A stretch of 41,833 nt of DNA from Parasporobacterium sp. (GCA_017515535.1 JAFWFQ010000023.1:1-41833); one strand, 5' to 3'; counted from the first letter of the stretch, positions 19,520 to 27,895 are shown. Notes: a model not told the origin generated them from the sequence alone. Translations and numbers: made by a program.

Positions 19520-21031
19520 TTATCTTACTTCGGCACCGCCCCATTCAACGACTGTAAAGCCTTTGCGTTCAAACGGCTTGATTTCCGGAGCCGTGATCGG
19601 GTACGGTCGGTCTATTGCGCGATAAGCCATAAATACTCGAAGGACACTGTCCGGTTTCGGTGAGACATCCATCTTCGCAAGGTTTGTGTAGCATTCGTTC
19701 TGGAACGTGATCAGGTTATAGCTGTTGTTCTGCATCCTCGGCTGCCAATAATCAATAAAGTCGTTATATTCTGCCGGAATCAAGCCCATCTTCGGAAGGA
19801 TCTTTAAAAGGAACTCTCTTGTATCAGATCCCGCTACGATATAGCCTTTGCTCCAGTCATATGCCGGTTCGCTGTCTGATTCCCAATAAATATAAGTGTA
19901 TTCTTTTCCGGTCGCCTGATCGATCAGCTTTCCGTCCGGATATGCTAATACGTTCCAGCCGTTCCGATACTCCGGAGCGGTCCGTGTAAAGGAGCCTTCT
20001 GAAAGTCGGATATTGACGGATACATCCATCTTCTCTGTCGGATAAAGATAGATTGCCGGTTTTGCTACTCCGCCGGAAGCAATAATATAGTTGGAATTGA
20101 CCCAGCCATATTGTCCTTTATATTGGATAAAGATCCATTCTCCTTCCCAGCCTTCTTCTTCGACCATGGTTCCGTTAGGGACGATCGCGATTGCGTTATA
20201 ATTCGTTCCGGGCCCATAACGGAGTGTTAATCCGTCGGATGCGTTGACAGTTCCGTGATATCCGTAATCAACCGTATTGACAGGATAGACAAGCTGGTTC
20301 GGGGCACCGGCCGCAACGGTCTGCTGCTGTTTTTTCTCCGGTTCGTCAGCCAGAAACTCCATCGAACACCATCCGGAAAGTCCGGCAACCGTTGTATAGG
20401 CCCATCCGTTTTCCTCTTTTTCAATTGTGATCTTGCTTCCGTAATTGATCAGGTAGATTGGCTTGTAATCTTTTCCCGGGCCTTCCCGTAAAAGCAGGCC
20501 GCTTTCCGCGGTCGTATAAACCTCTTTCGGATACTGGGACTTCGTTGTCGGAGGCGTCGTTGTCGTTGTCTCCGGAGGCGTTGTTGTTTCCGGAGGAGCA
20601 GTTGTTGTCGTTTCTACAACAGTCGTCGTCGGCTCTTCCACCTGTTTGTGATTCATCCGCGGACGGATCACGAAGAAGAAGACTGCAAGAAGGGCTAAAA
20701 CAAGGACTGCCGCGCCGACTGAGATCAAAACGATCGCAAGAGTTTTCTTTTTCTCCTTCGGTTCGTCATAGAATGGTTCCGGCTCATTCGTATAAGAATT
20801 CGTTCTGTTATAATATGAAGCCGGTTCATTGTTATATGGTTTAGGCTCATTATAGTGCGCCGGCGGGAAATTCGAAGTTTGACCATGGTCAGCTTCAGAC
20901 TGTGCCGGCTTTATTTCGTTTGAGCTTATGACGACCGTTTCTTCCGAAGCAATTTCCGGAAGTTTTCTGCCACAGTTGACACAGAAAATATCGCCGTCTT
21001 TTAATTCATTTCCACAATTTGGGCAAAACAT
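19520..21031 (-). CDS. Zinc-ribbon, single-pass membrane protein with two SH3b domains and a conserved C-terminal domain
   Basis: From the ATG at 21031 (after GAAAGG; a TTG at 21038-21040 is less likely) this is 503 residues. Order of parts: an N-terminal zinc ribbon (CPNCG ... CVNCG), a Pro/Asn/Tyr-rich linker with repeated 'NEP' motifs, one membrane span (about residues 105-127), a Thr-rich spacer (TTTVVETTTTAPPETTTPP), two bacterial SH3 domains (TAESGLLLREGPG and SDGLTLRYGPG) and a domain opening KPAIYLYPTEK and ending KGFTVVEWGG. The ribbon is inside and the SH3 and last domain outside; SH3b domains bind peptidoglycan. The function of the last domain is unknown to me. The layout suggests an envelope sensor or wall-linked protein. 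Confidence 0.82.
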   Translation of the reverse strand: MFCPNCGNELKDGDIFCVNCGRKLPEIASEETVVISSNEIKPAQSEADHGQTSNFPPAHYNEPKPYNNEPASYYNRTNSYTNEPEPFYDEPKEKKKTLAIVLISVGAAVLVLALLAVFFFVIRPRMNHKQVEEPTTTVVETTTTAPPETTTPPETTTTTPPTTKSQYPKEVYTTAESGLLLREGPGKDYKPIYLINYGSKITIEKEENGWAYTTVAGLSGWCSMEFLADEPEKKQQQTVAAGAPNQLVYPVNTVDYGYHGTVNASDGLTLRYGPGTNYNAIAIVPNGTMVEEEGWEGEWIFIQYKGQYGWVNSNYIIASGGVAKPAIYLYPTEKMDVSVNIRLSEGSFTRTAPEYRNGWNVLAYPDGKLIDQATGKEYTYIYWESDSEPAYDWSKGYIVAGSDTREFLLKILPKMGLIPAEYNDFIDYWQPRMQNNSYNLITFQNECYTNLAKMDVSPKPDSVLRVFMAYRAIDRPYPITAPEIKPFERKGFTVVEWGGAEVR

Positions 21032-21070
21032 GATTCTCAACCTTTCTTATGCTCAACTAACGTTGTATTT

Positions 21071-21076
21071 ATTATA
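21071..21076 (-). promoter_or_regulatory. Possible -10 of the zinc-ribbon/SH3 gene
   Basis: A TATAAT on the minus strand at 21076-21071 would start transcription near 21064, about 33 bases before the ATG at 21031. No good -35 is seen 17 bases upstream. Confidence 0.3.
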
Positions 21077-21134
21077 TCTATATTTGTGAGAAAAGAGAAT
21101 AAAAAACAGAAAAAGGTAAAAATAAATTTGAAAG

Positions 21135-21174
21135 AAAAAAGAAACCGGTTCTCTTTGCGAGAACCGGTTTCTTT
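21135..21174 (-). terminator. Minus-strand terminator with no coding gene in front of it
   Basis: A 13-bp perfect stem (21141-21153 with 21159-21171, loop TTTGC) is extended by three A-T pairs. On the minus strand it is followed by six Ts (21140-21135) then CTTTC, a textbook terminator. On the plus strand it is followed only by TTTATC. No minus-strand gene ends here, so it terminates a non-coding transcript or a leader. Confidence 0.8.
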
Positions 21175-21337
21175 ATCACAATACAATACAAATAAGGAGT
21201 AAATTGGCTTCAAGGCTGGAGAGGATAACTGTTTTTTCATTGTGTGGGAAGAAGAAACTTTTTTTATTTTTGATTGTATTAAGGAGTTGGTTTAATCTTT
21301 CCAGCCTCTGGTATTTATGGTTAGCTATTGCTAACTT
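21135..21337 (-). ncRNA. Candidate small RNA (or attenuated leader) of about 200 nt
   Basis: On the minus strand a possible promoter (TTGCAG, 17 bases, TACTAT at 21349-21344) is followed by a hairpin GTTAGC/GCTAAC (21320-21335), a long-range stem AGGCTGGAGAG (21211-21221) with CTTTCCAGCCT (21297-21307), and the terminator ending at 21135. ACTCCTTA occurs twice (21287-21280 and 21200-21193), and AATACAA beside one copy can pair with TTGTATT beside the other. CTCCTT is complementary to Shine-Dalgarno sequences, as in many regulatory RNAs. I do not recognise a known RNA family. It could also be an attenuator for the zinc-ribbon gene at 21031. Confidence 0.4.
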
Positions 21338-21518
21338 GATGATATAGTATCATATGTTTTAAGAAACTGCAAGCATAAATTTTAAAAAAATATATGGGGC
21401 GAATCACCAAATGAAACAGGGTTTTTTCAGCCAAAAGAATAATGTCTACCTAAGAGTAGATTTGCTAAAATTTAAAATGAATCAGAATGGATCGTCATCA
21501 GAAGAAGAGGATTGAAAT
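21338..21518. other. Gene-free region upstream of the oxidoreductase operon
   Basis: An A/T-rich stretch before the ferredoxin gene. It holds a small inverted repeat TCTAC/GTAGA around 21447-21462 and the candidate promoter of the minus-strand RNA. I see no convincing -35/-10 pair for the plus-strand operon. The ribosome site for the first gene is GAAGAGGATTG near 21504. Confidence 0.4.
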
Positions 21519-21719
21519 ATGGCAGAACTATTGATTGACAAAGAACTCTGTAAGGCCTGCGGTTATTGTATCCATTTCTGTCCGAAAGAAGCACTGTCTT
21601 TTTCGGAAGAAATGAATCAGAAAAGCTATACGCCGGTTCAGGTTGATAAGGAAAAATGTATTTTCTGCGGAACCTGTTATACGGTCTGTCCGGATACGGT
21701 ATTTGAGATCCGGGCTTGA
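21519..21719 (+). CDS. 2x[4Fe-4S] ferredoxin subunit of a 2-oxoacid oxidoreductase
   Basis: This 66-residue protein has two intact clusters: Cys11, 14, 17, 21 (CKACGYCIHFCP) and Cys47, 50, 53, 57 (CIFCGTCYTVCP). Each is a CX2CX2CX3CP motif. It is the delta-type (KorD/VorD/PorD) subunit that passes electrons from the thiamine-diphosphate site to ferredoxin. It precedes the alpha-subunit gene by 49 bases and opens a seven-gene operon. On its own it would look like any small ferredoxin; the neighbours set the role. Confidence 0.92.
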   Translation: MAELLIDKELCKACGYCIHFCPKEALSFSEEMNQKSYTPVQVDKEKCIFCGTCYTVCPDTVFEIRA

Positions 21720-21768
21720 TCAGGATGAAACGGAAATAGAGCAGAAATAAGAAAGACAGAGAAGTGAT

Positions 21769-22866
21769 ATGAAAGTATTAATGAAGGGAAATGAAGCATT
21801 GGCCGAAGGAGCAGTCCGCGGAGGAGCTTATCTGTTTGCAGGCTATCCGATGACTCCGCAGTCTGAGATCATGGAATATCTGTCTGTAAGAATGCCGGAA
21901 CTCGGCCGGATCTTTCGTCAGACAGAGAGTGAGACGGCCTCGATCTTTACGGTTTACGGAGCCCGCCAGGCGGGGATGAGGACGTTTACTTCTTCGAGCG
22001 GCGTAGGCATGAGCCTGATGCAGGAAGGAATCTCCGGAATGTGTGCAAAGTCGATCCCGGGTGTTTTTGCAAATGTCCAGAGATGCGGTCCCGGACTTGG
22101 ATTTGCCTTGGAAGGGCAGGGCGATTATCTGCGGGATACAAGAGGCGGCGGGAACGGCGATTACCGGGTCCTGATCTTAGCACCGAACAGTGTTCAGGAG
22201 ATGATGGACTTTGCATATGAATCCTTTGAGCTTGCTGAAAAATGGAAGAATCCGGTCGAGATCTTATCAGAAGGAAAGATCGGGCAGATGGTAGAGCCGG
22301 TCGAGCTTCCGGAATTTAAAGAGACAAAAAGAGTTGTTGACGGGATGGATGGAGTACCGAAAAAAATCCTGTTGGATCATGATGATCCGGAATTCGGTTT
22401 GAAGATCGCAAAGAAGATCGAAGCAATGGCAGAAGAAGAACAACGGTGGGAAAGCTATCTGACAGAAGATGCGGAAACGATCTTTACGGCGTACGGGATC
22501 CCGTCCAGAACAGCAAGAGGTGCCGTGGACAAGCTGCGAGCGGAAGGCGAAAGAGTCGGACTTTTACGGGTCATCAGCGCATGGCCGTTTCCGGTCAAAG
22601 GGTTTGCACAGCTTCCGGATACTGTCAAAAGGATCCTTACGATTGAGAGTTGTGTTACCCCGCAGATGGCGGAAGACGTGTTGATCACGGCAAAGAAAGT
22701 AATGCATCTTAGAGATGCGGAAGTATACAGTCTCTGCAGCGGGCCGGTTGCGGCAAAGGTTGGCGAGATCATGCAGAAGTATTATCAGATAAAAGAAGAT
22801 CCGCAGAAGGAAGCCATAAGTATTATCCCGAATAAAGCGGAACCGTTTAACCGGGCAGAACTGTAA
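21769..22866 (+). CDS. 2-oxoacid:ferredoxin oxidoreductase, alpha subunit
   Basis: This 365-residue alpha subunit (KorA/VorB type) carries the pyrimidine-binding and core domains. The family block GNEALAEGAVRGGAYLFAGYPMTPQSEI is present with Met in place of the usual Ile of YPITP, and QTESETASIFTVYGARQAGMRTFTSSSGVGMSLM follows. Such enzymes turn a 2-oxoacid plus CoA into acyl-CoA, CO2 and reduced ferredoxin, or run in reverse. The substrate (2-oxoglutarate, branched-chain or aryl oxoacid) cannot be read from sequence. It is followed by beta (18 bases) and gamma genes. Confidence 0.92.
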   Translation: MKVLMKGNEALAEGAVRGGAYLFAGYPMTPQSEIMEYLSVRMPELGRIFRQTESETASIFTVYGARQAGMRTFTSSSGVGMSLMQEGISGMCAKSIPGVFANVQRCGPGLGFALEGQGDYLRDTRGGGNGDYRVLILAPNSVQEMMDFAYESFELAEKWKNPVEILSEGKIGQMVEPVELPEFKETKRVVDGMDGVPKKILLDHDDPEFGLKIAKKIEAMAEEEQRWESYLTEDAETIFTAYGIPSRTARGAVDKLRAEGERVGLLRVISAWPFPVKGFAQLPDTVKRILTIESCVTPQMAEDVLITAKKVMHLRDAEVYSLCSGPVAAKVGEIMQKYYQIKEDPQKEAISIIPNKAEPFNRAEL

Positions 22867-22884
22867 GAGGAAGGAAAGAGAACG

Positions 22885-23634
22885 ATGGCAGTACAGAGGA
22901 AAAGGCCGGCACTTTTAAAAGATAACAGCTGGTGTGCCGGATGCGGACACGGATTGTTTACCCGGCTTCTTCATGAGTCACTGGAAGAGCTTGGATATGA
23001 TAATAATTATATCTGTGTGGACGGCGTAGGCTGTTCTTCTAACTACTTTGCGGCGACAACGCTTGGAAGTGCAATCGAAAGTCACCATGGAAAAGCGCCG
23101 ACGATCGCAAGGGGCGTAAAACTTGCCCGTCCGGAAACGATGGTATTTACTTATCAGGGTGACGGGGATGCTTATGTTATCGGGTTAAGTGAGACACTGA
23201 ATGCCGCTCATTTTGCGGATCCGATCACAACGTTTGTCCTGAACAACAATAACTACGGGATGACCGGAGGTCAGATGTCCTGGACTTCGCTTCCCGGCCA
23301 GGTCACGACGACGTCCAAAGCAGGAAGAGATCCGGAAACAACGGGAATGCCGCTGGATCCTCTTAAGATGGCGGCACAGGAGGAACGGGTAGCCTTTGCG
23401 GCACGCGCGGCATTAAATTCACCGAAGAATATCAATCTGGCGAAAAAATATATTAAAAAGGCTTTGGAACTTCAGGTAAAAGAAGAAAAATACGCAATTG
23501 TGGAAATGCTCTCACCTTGTCCGACCGATTGGAACCTGACACCGGTTCAGGCAATCCGGTGGATCGAGGAGGAAGCGGTGAAATATTATCCGCTGGGAGT
23601 CCTGAAAGATACGACCGAAGGAGGCGGGGCATAA
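22885..23634 (+). CDS. 2-oxoacid:ferredoxin oxidoreductase, beta (thiamine-diphosphate) subunit
   Basis: This 249-residue beta subunit holds thiamine diphosphate. Seen: WCAGCGHG near the start, the DGVGCSSN block, the TPP/magnesium motif GDGDAYVIGLSETLNAA with FVLNNNNYGMTGGQ, and CPTDWN near the end. It lacks an internal ferredoxin domain, matching the separate ferredoxin gene. It overlaps the gamma gene by one base (TAATG), so the two are translated in step. Shortness (about 250 residues) fits the KorB/VorA class rather than pyruvate-specific enzymes of Clostridia, which are single fused chains of about 1,170 residues. Confidence 0.92.
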   Translation: MAVQRKRPALLKDNSWCAGCGHGLFTRLLHESLEELGYDNNYICVDGVGCSSNYFAATTLGSAIESHHGKAPTIARGVKLARPETMVFTYQGDGDAYVIGLSETLNAAHFADPITTFVLNNNNYGMTGGQMSWTSLPGQVTTTSKAGRDPETTGMPLDPLKMAAQEERVAFAARAALNSPKNINLAKKYIKKALELQVKEEKYAIVEMLSPCPTDWNLTPVQAIRWIEEEAVKYYPLGVLKDTTEGGGA

Positions 23635-24176
23635 TGGAAAAATCAATCGTTTTTGCCGGCTTCGGCGGACAGGGGGTTTTAACTGCAGGCCTGATCGTCG
23701 CGAATGTCGCGATGCAGGAAGGAAAAGAAGTCCTTTGGATGCCGGCCTACGGCGGTCAGATGCGCGGCGGAAAAAGCTATAGCCTGGTAAAGATCGATGA
23801 CGCGCCGATCTGTCATCCGGACATTGAAGAACTGGATGTATTAGTCGCGATGAACCGTCCTTCTTTGGAGGGCTTTTCAAGGTTTGTAAAAAAAGGCGGC
23901 TTGGTCCTGATCAATTCCGATACGGTCGGGGAGGATGTGCCGTTTGAGATGGAAGGGGTACAGGTGAAACGGATTCCGTTTGCAACGATCGCGCGCGGGG
24001 CAGATAATGCGAAAGGGGCGAATATTGCTGCACTCGGACAGCTCCTTAAGATCACCGGAATGTTTGAGCCGGAGACCTTTAAAGCCGGTCTTTTGAAGTA
24101 TTTCGAAGAGAAAGGAAAAGGCATATTTGCGGAAAAGAATGCCTCAGCTTTTGAGGCTGGATATCAGTATCAGTAA
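23634..24176 (+). CDS. 2-oxoacid:ferredoxin oxidoreductase, gamma subunit
   Basis: From the ATG at 23634 this is 180 residues. The family opening FAGFGGQGVLTAG is followed by MPAYGGQMRGGKSYSLVKI and a late KGANIAALGQLLKITG. The gamma domain binds the CoA substrate side. Upstream readings from 23517 would run inside the beta gene in another frame and are rejected. A GGAGG site in the beta gene (near 23621) serves it. Confidence 0.92.
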   Translation: MEKSIVFAGFGGQGVLTAGLIVANVAMQEGKEVLWMPAYGGQMRGGKSYSLVKIDDAPICHPDIEELDVLVAMNRPSLEGFSRFVKKGGLVLINSDTVGEDVPFEMEGVQVKRIPFATIARGADNAKGANIAALGQLLKITGMFEPETFKAGLLKYFEEKGKGIFAEKNASAFEAGYQYQ

Positions 24177-24199
24177 GATATGGTAAGGAGGAAACCATT

Positions 24200-25684
24200 A
24201 TGAGAAAGATGGAAGCGGATATTATCGTAGTCGCTGCAGGACCGTCAGGACTTGCGGCAACCGTTCAGGCTTCAGAACTGGGGAAAAAGGTTCTGACGTT
24301 TGAAAAAAACTCGGTCTGTGGCGGCGCGGCCAATATGGGAATGGGCGTCTTTGGCCTGAACAGCCGGATTCAGAGAGAAAACGGTCAGAGTCTGGATGCG
24401 GATGAGGCATTTTTAAAGCATATGAACTTTTCTCATTTCCTGATCGATGATACAAGACTGGTTTATGATTTTTACAGAAAGTCCGGAAGCACGATCGACT
24501 GGCTTCAGGATATGGGTGTCAATTTTGAATACAATACTTTTACCCAATATGTTCCAGCAAGAGCCAGACATATTATTCAGGTTGAGCTTACGATCCATCA
24601 CGTCCTGCCGGATGGCGGCGGAAGGCCGGGGCCGAGAGCTGCGTCTGCTATGACGAGAGTCCTGATCGAACGAGCAAAAGAGCTTGGCGCAACGATCATG
24701 ACACAGACCCCGGTCTATGATCTGATCGAGGAAGACGGAAAAATCGTTGGAGTTCTTGCAAAAGATAAAGACGGCGAAGAGATCGAAGCAAGGGCGAAGG
24801 CGGTCATCGTTGCGACCGGAGGATTTGGAGATAATCCGGAAATGATCAAAGAGGCAACCGGATATGAATGGGGCAAGGACCTGTTCTCCTTCCGGATCCC
24901 GGGCAATGTCGGGGACGGAATCAAAATGGCGTGGAAACATGGGGCTGCGAAGACAAGGACCATGATGGAACTGATGTATCAGATCCCGGATAACCTGAAC
25001 CATTTTGTTCTGGAAGGCGCTTTCCGCCAGCCCGTGCTATGGGTCAATAAGCTTGGCAAACGTTTCTTCCCGGAAGACTGTCTCGGAGTAACCTCCTACA
25101 CCGGAAACGCGATCTCGATGCAGCCGGGCCATACCTGCTTTACGATCATGGACAGTGCGACGCTGAAGTACTATAAGAAACACGGTGTCAGCAATCCGGG
25201 TGTCCATGGAGCAGATGTGTTTGATCATTTTGATGAGGCGGCAGAAGCCGCGAAAGCAGAAGGATACAGCGCGTACTTTGAAGCGGATACGATCGAAGAA
25301 CTGTGTGAGAAAACCGGTATTGATCTGGAAGGATTCAAAGAGACGCTTGAAGAGTATAATGCCGACTGTGAACTGAAATATGACAGCGTTTTCAACAAAG
25401 AAAGAGACTATATGCGTCCGGTCGTCAAAGGCCCGTTTTATGCGATCCAGAGTTTCCTCGGTGCATATGGAACCCTGGGAGGGATCAAGATCAACTATAA
25501 GACGGAAGTCCTGAACGAGGAATTCCATAAGATCCCGGGACTTTATGCAGTCGGGACCGATGCCTGCAATATCTATGGAGATACCTATATCTTTACGATG
25601 CCGGCGAATACGATGGCATTCTGTATCAATACAGGCCGTATCGCGGCCGAGAATGCGTCAGATTATATCGACAGCCTGAAATAA
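24200..25684 (+). CDS. Soluble FAD-dependent reductase/dehydrogenase of the fumarate-reductase flavoprotein family
   Basis: This 494-residue protein has the FAD_binding_2 layout: an N-terminal Rossmann motif VVAAGPSGLAAT (the usual GxGxxG starts AAGPSG), VLTFEKNSVCGGAANMGMGV, the KAVIVATGGFGDNPEM strand and a capping domain. Where fumarate-type reductases have an HTxGG block this protein has AYGTLGG (residues 422-428), so a different substrate is likely. There is no haem, FMN-binding or signal region, so it acts in the cytosol and needs a soluble electron donor. It lies 23 bases after the oxidoreductase gamma gene with a strong AAGGAGG site. A role reducing an activated double bond is an inference. 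Confidence 0.85.
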   Translation: MRKMEADIIVVAAGPSGLAATVQASELGKKVLTFEKNSVCGGAANMGMGVFGLNSRIQRENGQSLDADEAFLKHMNFSHFLIDDTRLVYDFYRKSGSTIDWLQDMGVNFEYNTFTQYVPARARHIIQVELTIHHVLPDGGGRPGPRAASAMTRVLIERAKELGATIMTQTPVYDLIEEDGKIVGVLAKDKDGEEIEARAKAVIVATGGFGDNPEMIKEATGYEWGKDLFSFRIPGNVGDGIKMAWKHGAAKTRTMMELMYQIPDNLNHFVLEGAFRQPVLWVNKLGKRFFPEDCLGVTSYTGNAISMQPGHTCFTIMDSATLKYYKKHGVSNPGVHGADVFDHFDEAAEAAKAEGYSAYFEADTIEELCEKTGIDLEGFKETLEEYNADCELKYDSVFNKERDYMRPVVKGPFYAIQSFLGAYGTLGGIKINYKTEVLNEEFHKIPGLYAVGTDACNIYGDTYIFTMPANTMAFCINTGRIAAENASDYIDSLK

Positions 25685-25698
25685 AAGGAGATTTTGAT

Positions 25699-26496
25699 AT
25701 GAATCAGAAATTTCGGGTTCCGGTCACGGAAGAAGAAAAACAGTTAAGCTATTATCATTTTTTTGAACGGGAGATGACCCCGCCTGCAGAAGGGCATACG
25801 GAAAAAGTCCTGGCAAGAGAATTAAAACCGGAAGAAGCGCTGCGGATCCAGGATAAAGATCTTTTGTTTGAAGAGGGCTATTTACCGGGTGAATACGGAT
25901 GGTGCTTCTTTGATGACGGAACGGCAACGATTGCAAACCTGACCCCAATGCCCGGAGTAACGGCGGACATGCTGGATTGGTATTGGGCATGGCACGGACT
26001 CCATCCGCTCCGTTACAAGATCTGGGATCCGGAGGATCATTATGAGTCAAGAAGTTTGAATCCGGATCAGAACCGTGACAGCAGTTTAAGTTATAAAGAA
26101 CGCTACTGGAACACCTGTCATGATACCTATGAGGGATTTGTCCATCCGGGTCAGTGCGAGCCTCCGGTCACCATGAAATTCTGGAATCCGGCGGATGCCG
26201 GTTTTTCGGAAGAGAAGCTCAAGGCTTTTAAAGGAACGATCATCTGCGGAGGCGGTCTTGACGATGGTGTTTTTATGACCCATTTCTTCCGGCCGACAGA
26301 AAACGGGGGCGAACTCAGAAGTCATTTCTGGTTTGGCTGGAGGTTTGAAGATAAAAAACCGGTTAAAGTCCTTCCGGAGGGAGTATGCGTTCCGAAAGAA
26401 CCTTTGATGGTTCTTCTGAGGCATACGATCAAAGAATTTGCAAACCTTGCAGCGATCCTGCCGGAGCTGTTTGCAGAAGAAAAGGATCGGTTCTGA
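25699..26496 (+). CDS. PhlG/phloretin-hydrolase-like C-C bond hydrolase
   Basis: This 265-residue protein matches the diacetylphloroglucinol hydrolase (PhlG) family, zinc enzymes that cleave the C-C bond between an acyl group and a phloroglucinol-type ring. The key block is WAWHGLHPLRYKIWDPEDH (residues 97-114); a late HTIKE gives His242 and Glu246, the expected zinc-binding HxxxE pair, and other candidate ligands are His114 and Glu145. Phloretin hydrolase of Eubacterium ramulus belongs to the same family and acts in flavonoid breakdown. It is 14 bases after the flavoprotein gene. The true substrate is not visible; an acyl-phenol or 1,3-diketone is inferred. Confidence 0.78.
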   Translation: MNQKFRVPVTEEEKQLSYYHFFEREMTPPAEGHTEKVLARELKPEEALRIQDKDLLFEEGYLPGEYGWCFFDDGTATIANLTPMPGVTADMLDWYWAWHGLHPLRYKIWDPEDHYESRSLNPDQNRDSSLSYKERYWNTCHDTYEGFVHPGQCEPPVTMKFWNPADAGFSEEKLKAFKGTIICGGGLDDGVFMTHFFRPTENGGELRSHFWFGWRFEDKKPVKVLPEGVCVPKEPLMVLLRHTIKEFANLAAILPELFAEEKDRF

Positions 26497-26536
26497 ATAC
26501 AACGGAAATACGATTAAGGGAGTATACAAAGAGAAA

Positions 26537-27871
26537 ATGCAACTAACAAAAGAGCAGAACAGAAAACTAAAAAGAACGGGCTGGGTGTCATTCCTGATTC
26601 TGGCACTTGCCCAATTTATGGTACAGTTTCACAGGAACTCGCCCGGAGTAATGAAAGATACGCTCTCCGGCGTTTTCCATATGAATGCAACTCAATTCGG
26701 AACTCTGAGTGCGATGTATTTTTATCCCTATATGATCGCACAGATTCCGATGGGCGTTCTTATGGATGTCATAGGTGTTCGTGCGACCGTGGCCGCAGGA
26801 AGCTTTGTTGCAGCTGTCGGAGCTGCCATCTTTGGCCTTGCCGGCAGTTTCCCGATTGCGTGCATCGGCAGGATGCTGATCGGCATCGGAGTATCGGTCC
26901 CTGTCATTTGTTCTCAAAAACTCGTAGCGGCGTGGTTTCCGGAAAGCCGTATCGCCAGCATTTTCTCGACATCCAGCGTGGTCGCGCAGTGCGGCGCTCT
27001 GGTCGCGCAGTACCCGCTGGCAGTCGCTATCGATTTTGTTCCATGGCGCGTGGTTTTCTTTGTCAGCGCTGCAGCAAGCCTGATCCTTGCTATCTGCTGC
27101 TGGATTTTTGTGCGTAATGATCCGACAGATATCGGACTTCCGTCTATGGCAGAAATTGAAGGAAGAAAGATGCCCAAAAAAGAGATCCTTTCAGCGAAAA
27201 CAGTACTGAAAGCAGTTGGAAAAACCTTTGCAAACCGCTATGGCTGGCCTGTGTTTGTGGTCATGGCTGTACACCAGGGACTTTTTAATATGTTTGCCTC
27301 AACCTGGGCAATTCCCTATCTTCAGGAAAGTTTTGGTTATACGAATACACAGGCTACGGCTTTTACCACAGGAATGATGATTGCCTCGATCATTTTTGCG
27401 TTTTTTATCGGCTCGATTTCAGACAGGCTGAAGAGCCGGAAGATCGTTATTATCGGTATTTCCATCATTCTTCTGGTTCTTTACAGCGTTTTCTGTTTTG
27501 GAGCAAAGAACGGACTTCCCGTATGGCTGCTCTGGGTATGTATGATCATTATGGGAATTGGCGGATGCGGAACCCAGATCATTCTGTCCTATTCGCGCGA
27601 GATCAATAACCCCATCTATGTGGGAATTTCCGTTGCATCGGTGAACGTGGTCGGAATGCTGGTCTCTTCCATTATGCCGACCGTGCTTGGAGCCTTGCTT
27701 GATAAATATGCCATTACTTCTTCCGGAGGAGAACTTTACAGCAAGGCACTTCTTCCTTGCGTGATCATCGCTGTGATCGGTGTGATTTTTTCATTCCTGA
27801 TCAAGGATACCGGCTGCAGAAATCGGTATGTGGACTGGAATATCGGAGGACATATATCCGCAAACGAATAA
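26537..27871 (+). CDS. MFS transporter (organic anion/aromatic acid type)
   Basis: This 444-residue carrier has about twelve membrane spans with a cytosolic loop in the middle around residues 195-215. It has MFS signatures such as PMGVLMDVIGVR after span 2 and GSISDRLKSRK after span 8. It is last in the oxidoreductase-flavoprotein-hydrolase operon, so it probably imports the substrate or exports a product. I chose the ATG at 26537, which follows AAGAGAAA and places the basic residues ahead of span 1; AAGGGAG further upstream is a bit distant. A strong hairpin follows at about 27901. Confidence 0.85.
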   Translation: MQLTKEQNRKLKRTGWVSFLILALAQFMVQFHRNSPGVMKDTLSGVFHMNATQFGTLSAMYFYPYMIAQIPMGVLMDVIGVRATVAAGSFVAAVGAAIFGLAGSFPIACIGRMLIGIGVSVPVICSQKLVAAWFPESRIASIFSTSSVVAQCGALVAQYPLAVAIDFVPWRVVFFVSAAASLILAICCWIFVRNDPTDIGLPSMAEIEGRKMPKKEILSAKTVLKAVGKTFANRYGWPVFVVMAVHQGLFNMFASTWAIPYLQESFGYTNTQATAFTTGMMIASIIFAFFIGSISDRLKSRKIVIIGISIILLVLYSVFCFGAKNGLPVWLLWVCMIIMGIGGCGTQIILSYSREINNPIYVGISVASVNVVGMLVSSIMPTVLGALLDKYAITSSGGELYSKALLPCVIIAVIGVIFSFLIKDTGCRNRYVDWNIGGHISANE

Positions 27872-27895
27872 AACTTAGACAAAACACGGAACGAT

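Noticed and set aside
21037..21240. A 67-codon minus-strand open reading with a lysine-rich start
   Set aside because: It runs through the terminator hairpin into Phe/Leu-rich low-complexity sequence and overlaps the next gene's leader; it is more likely part of a non-coding RNA.
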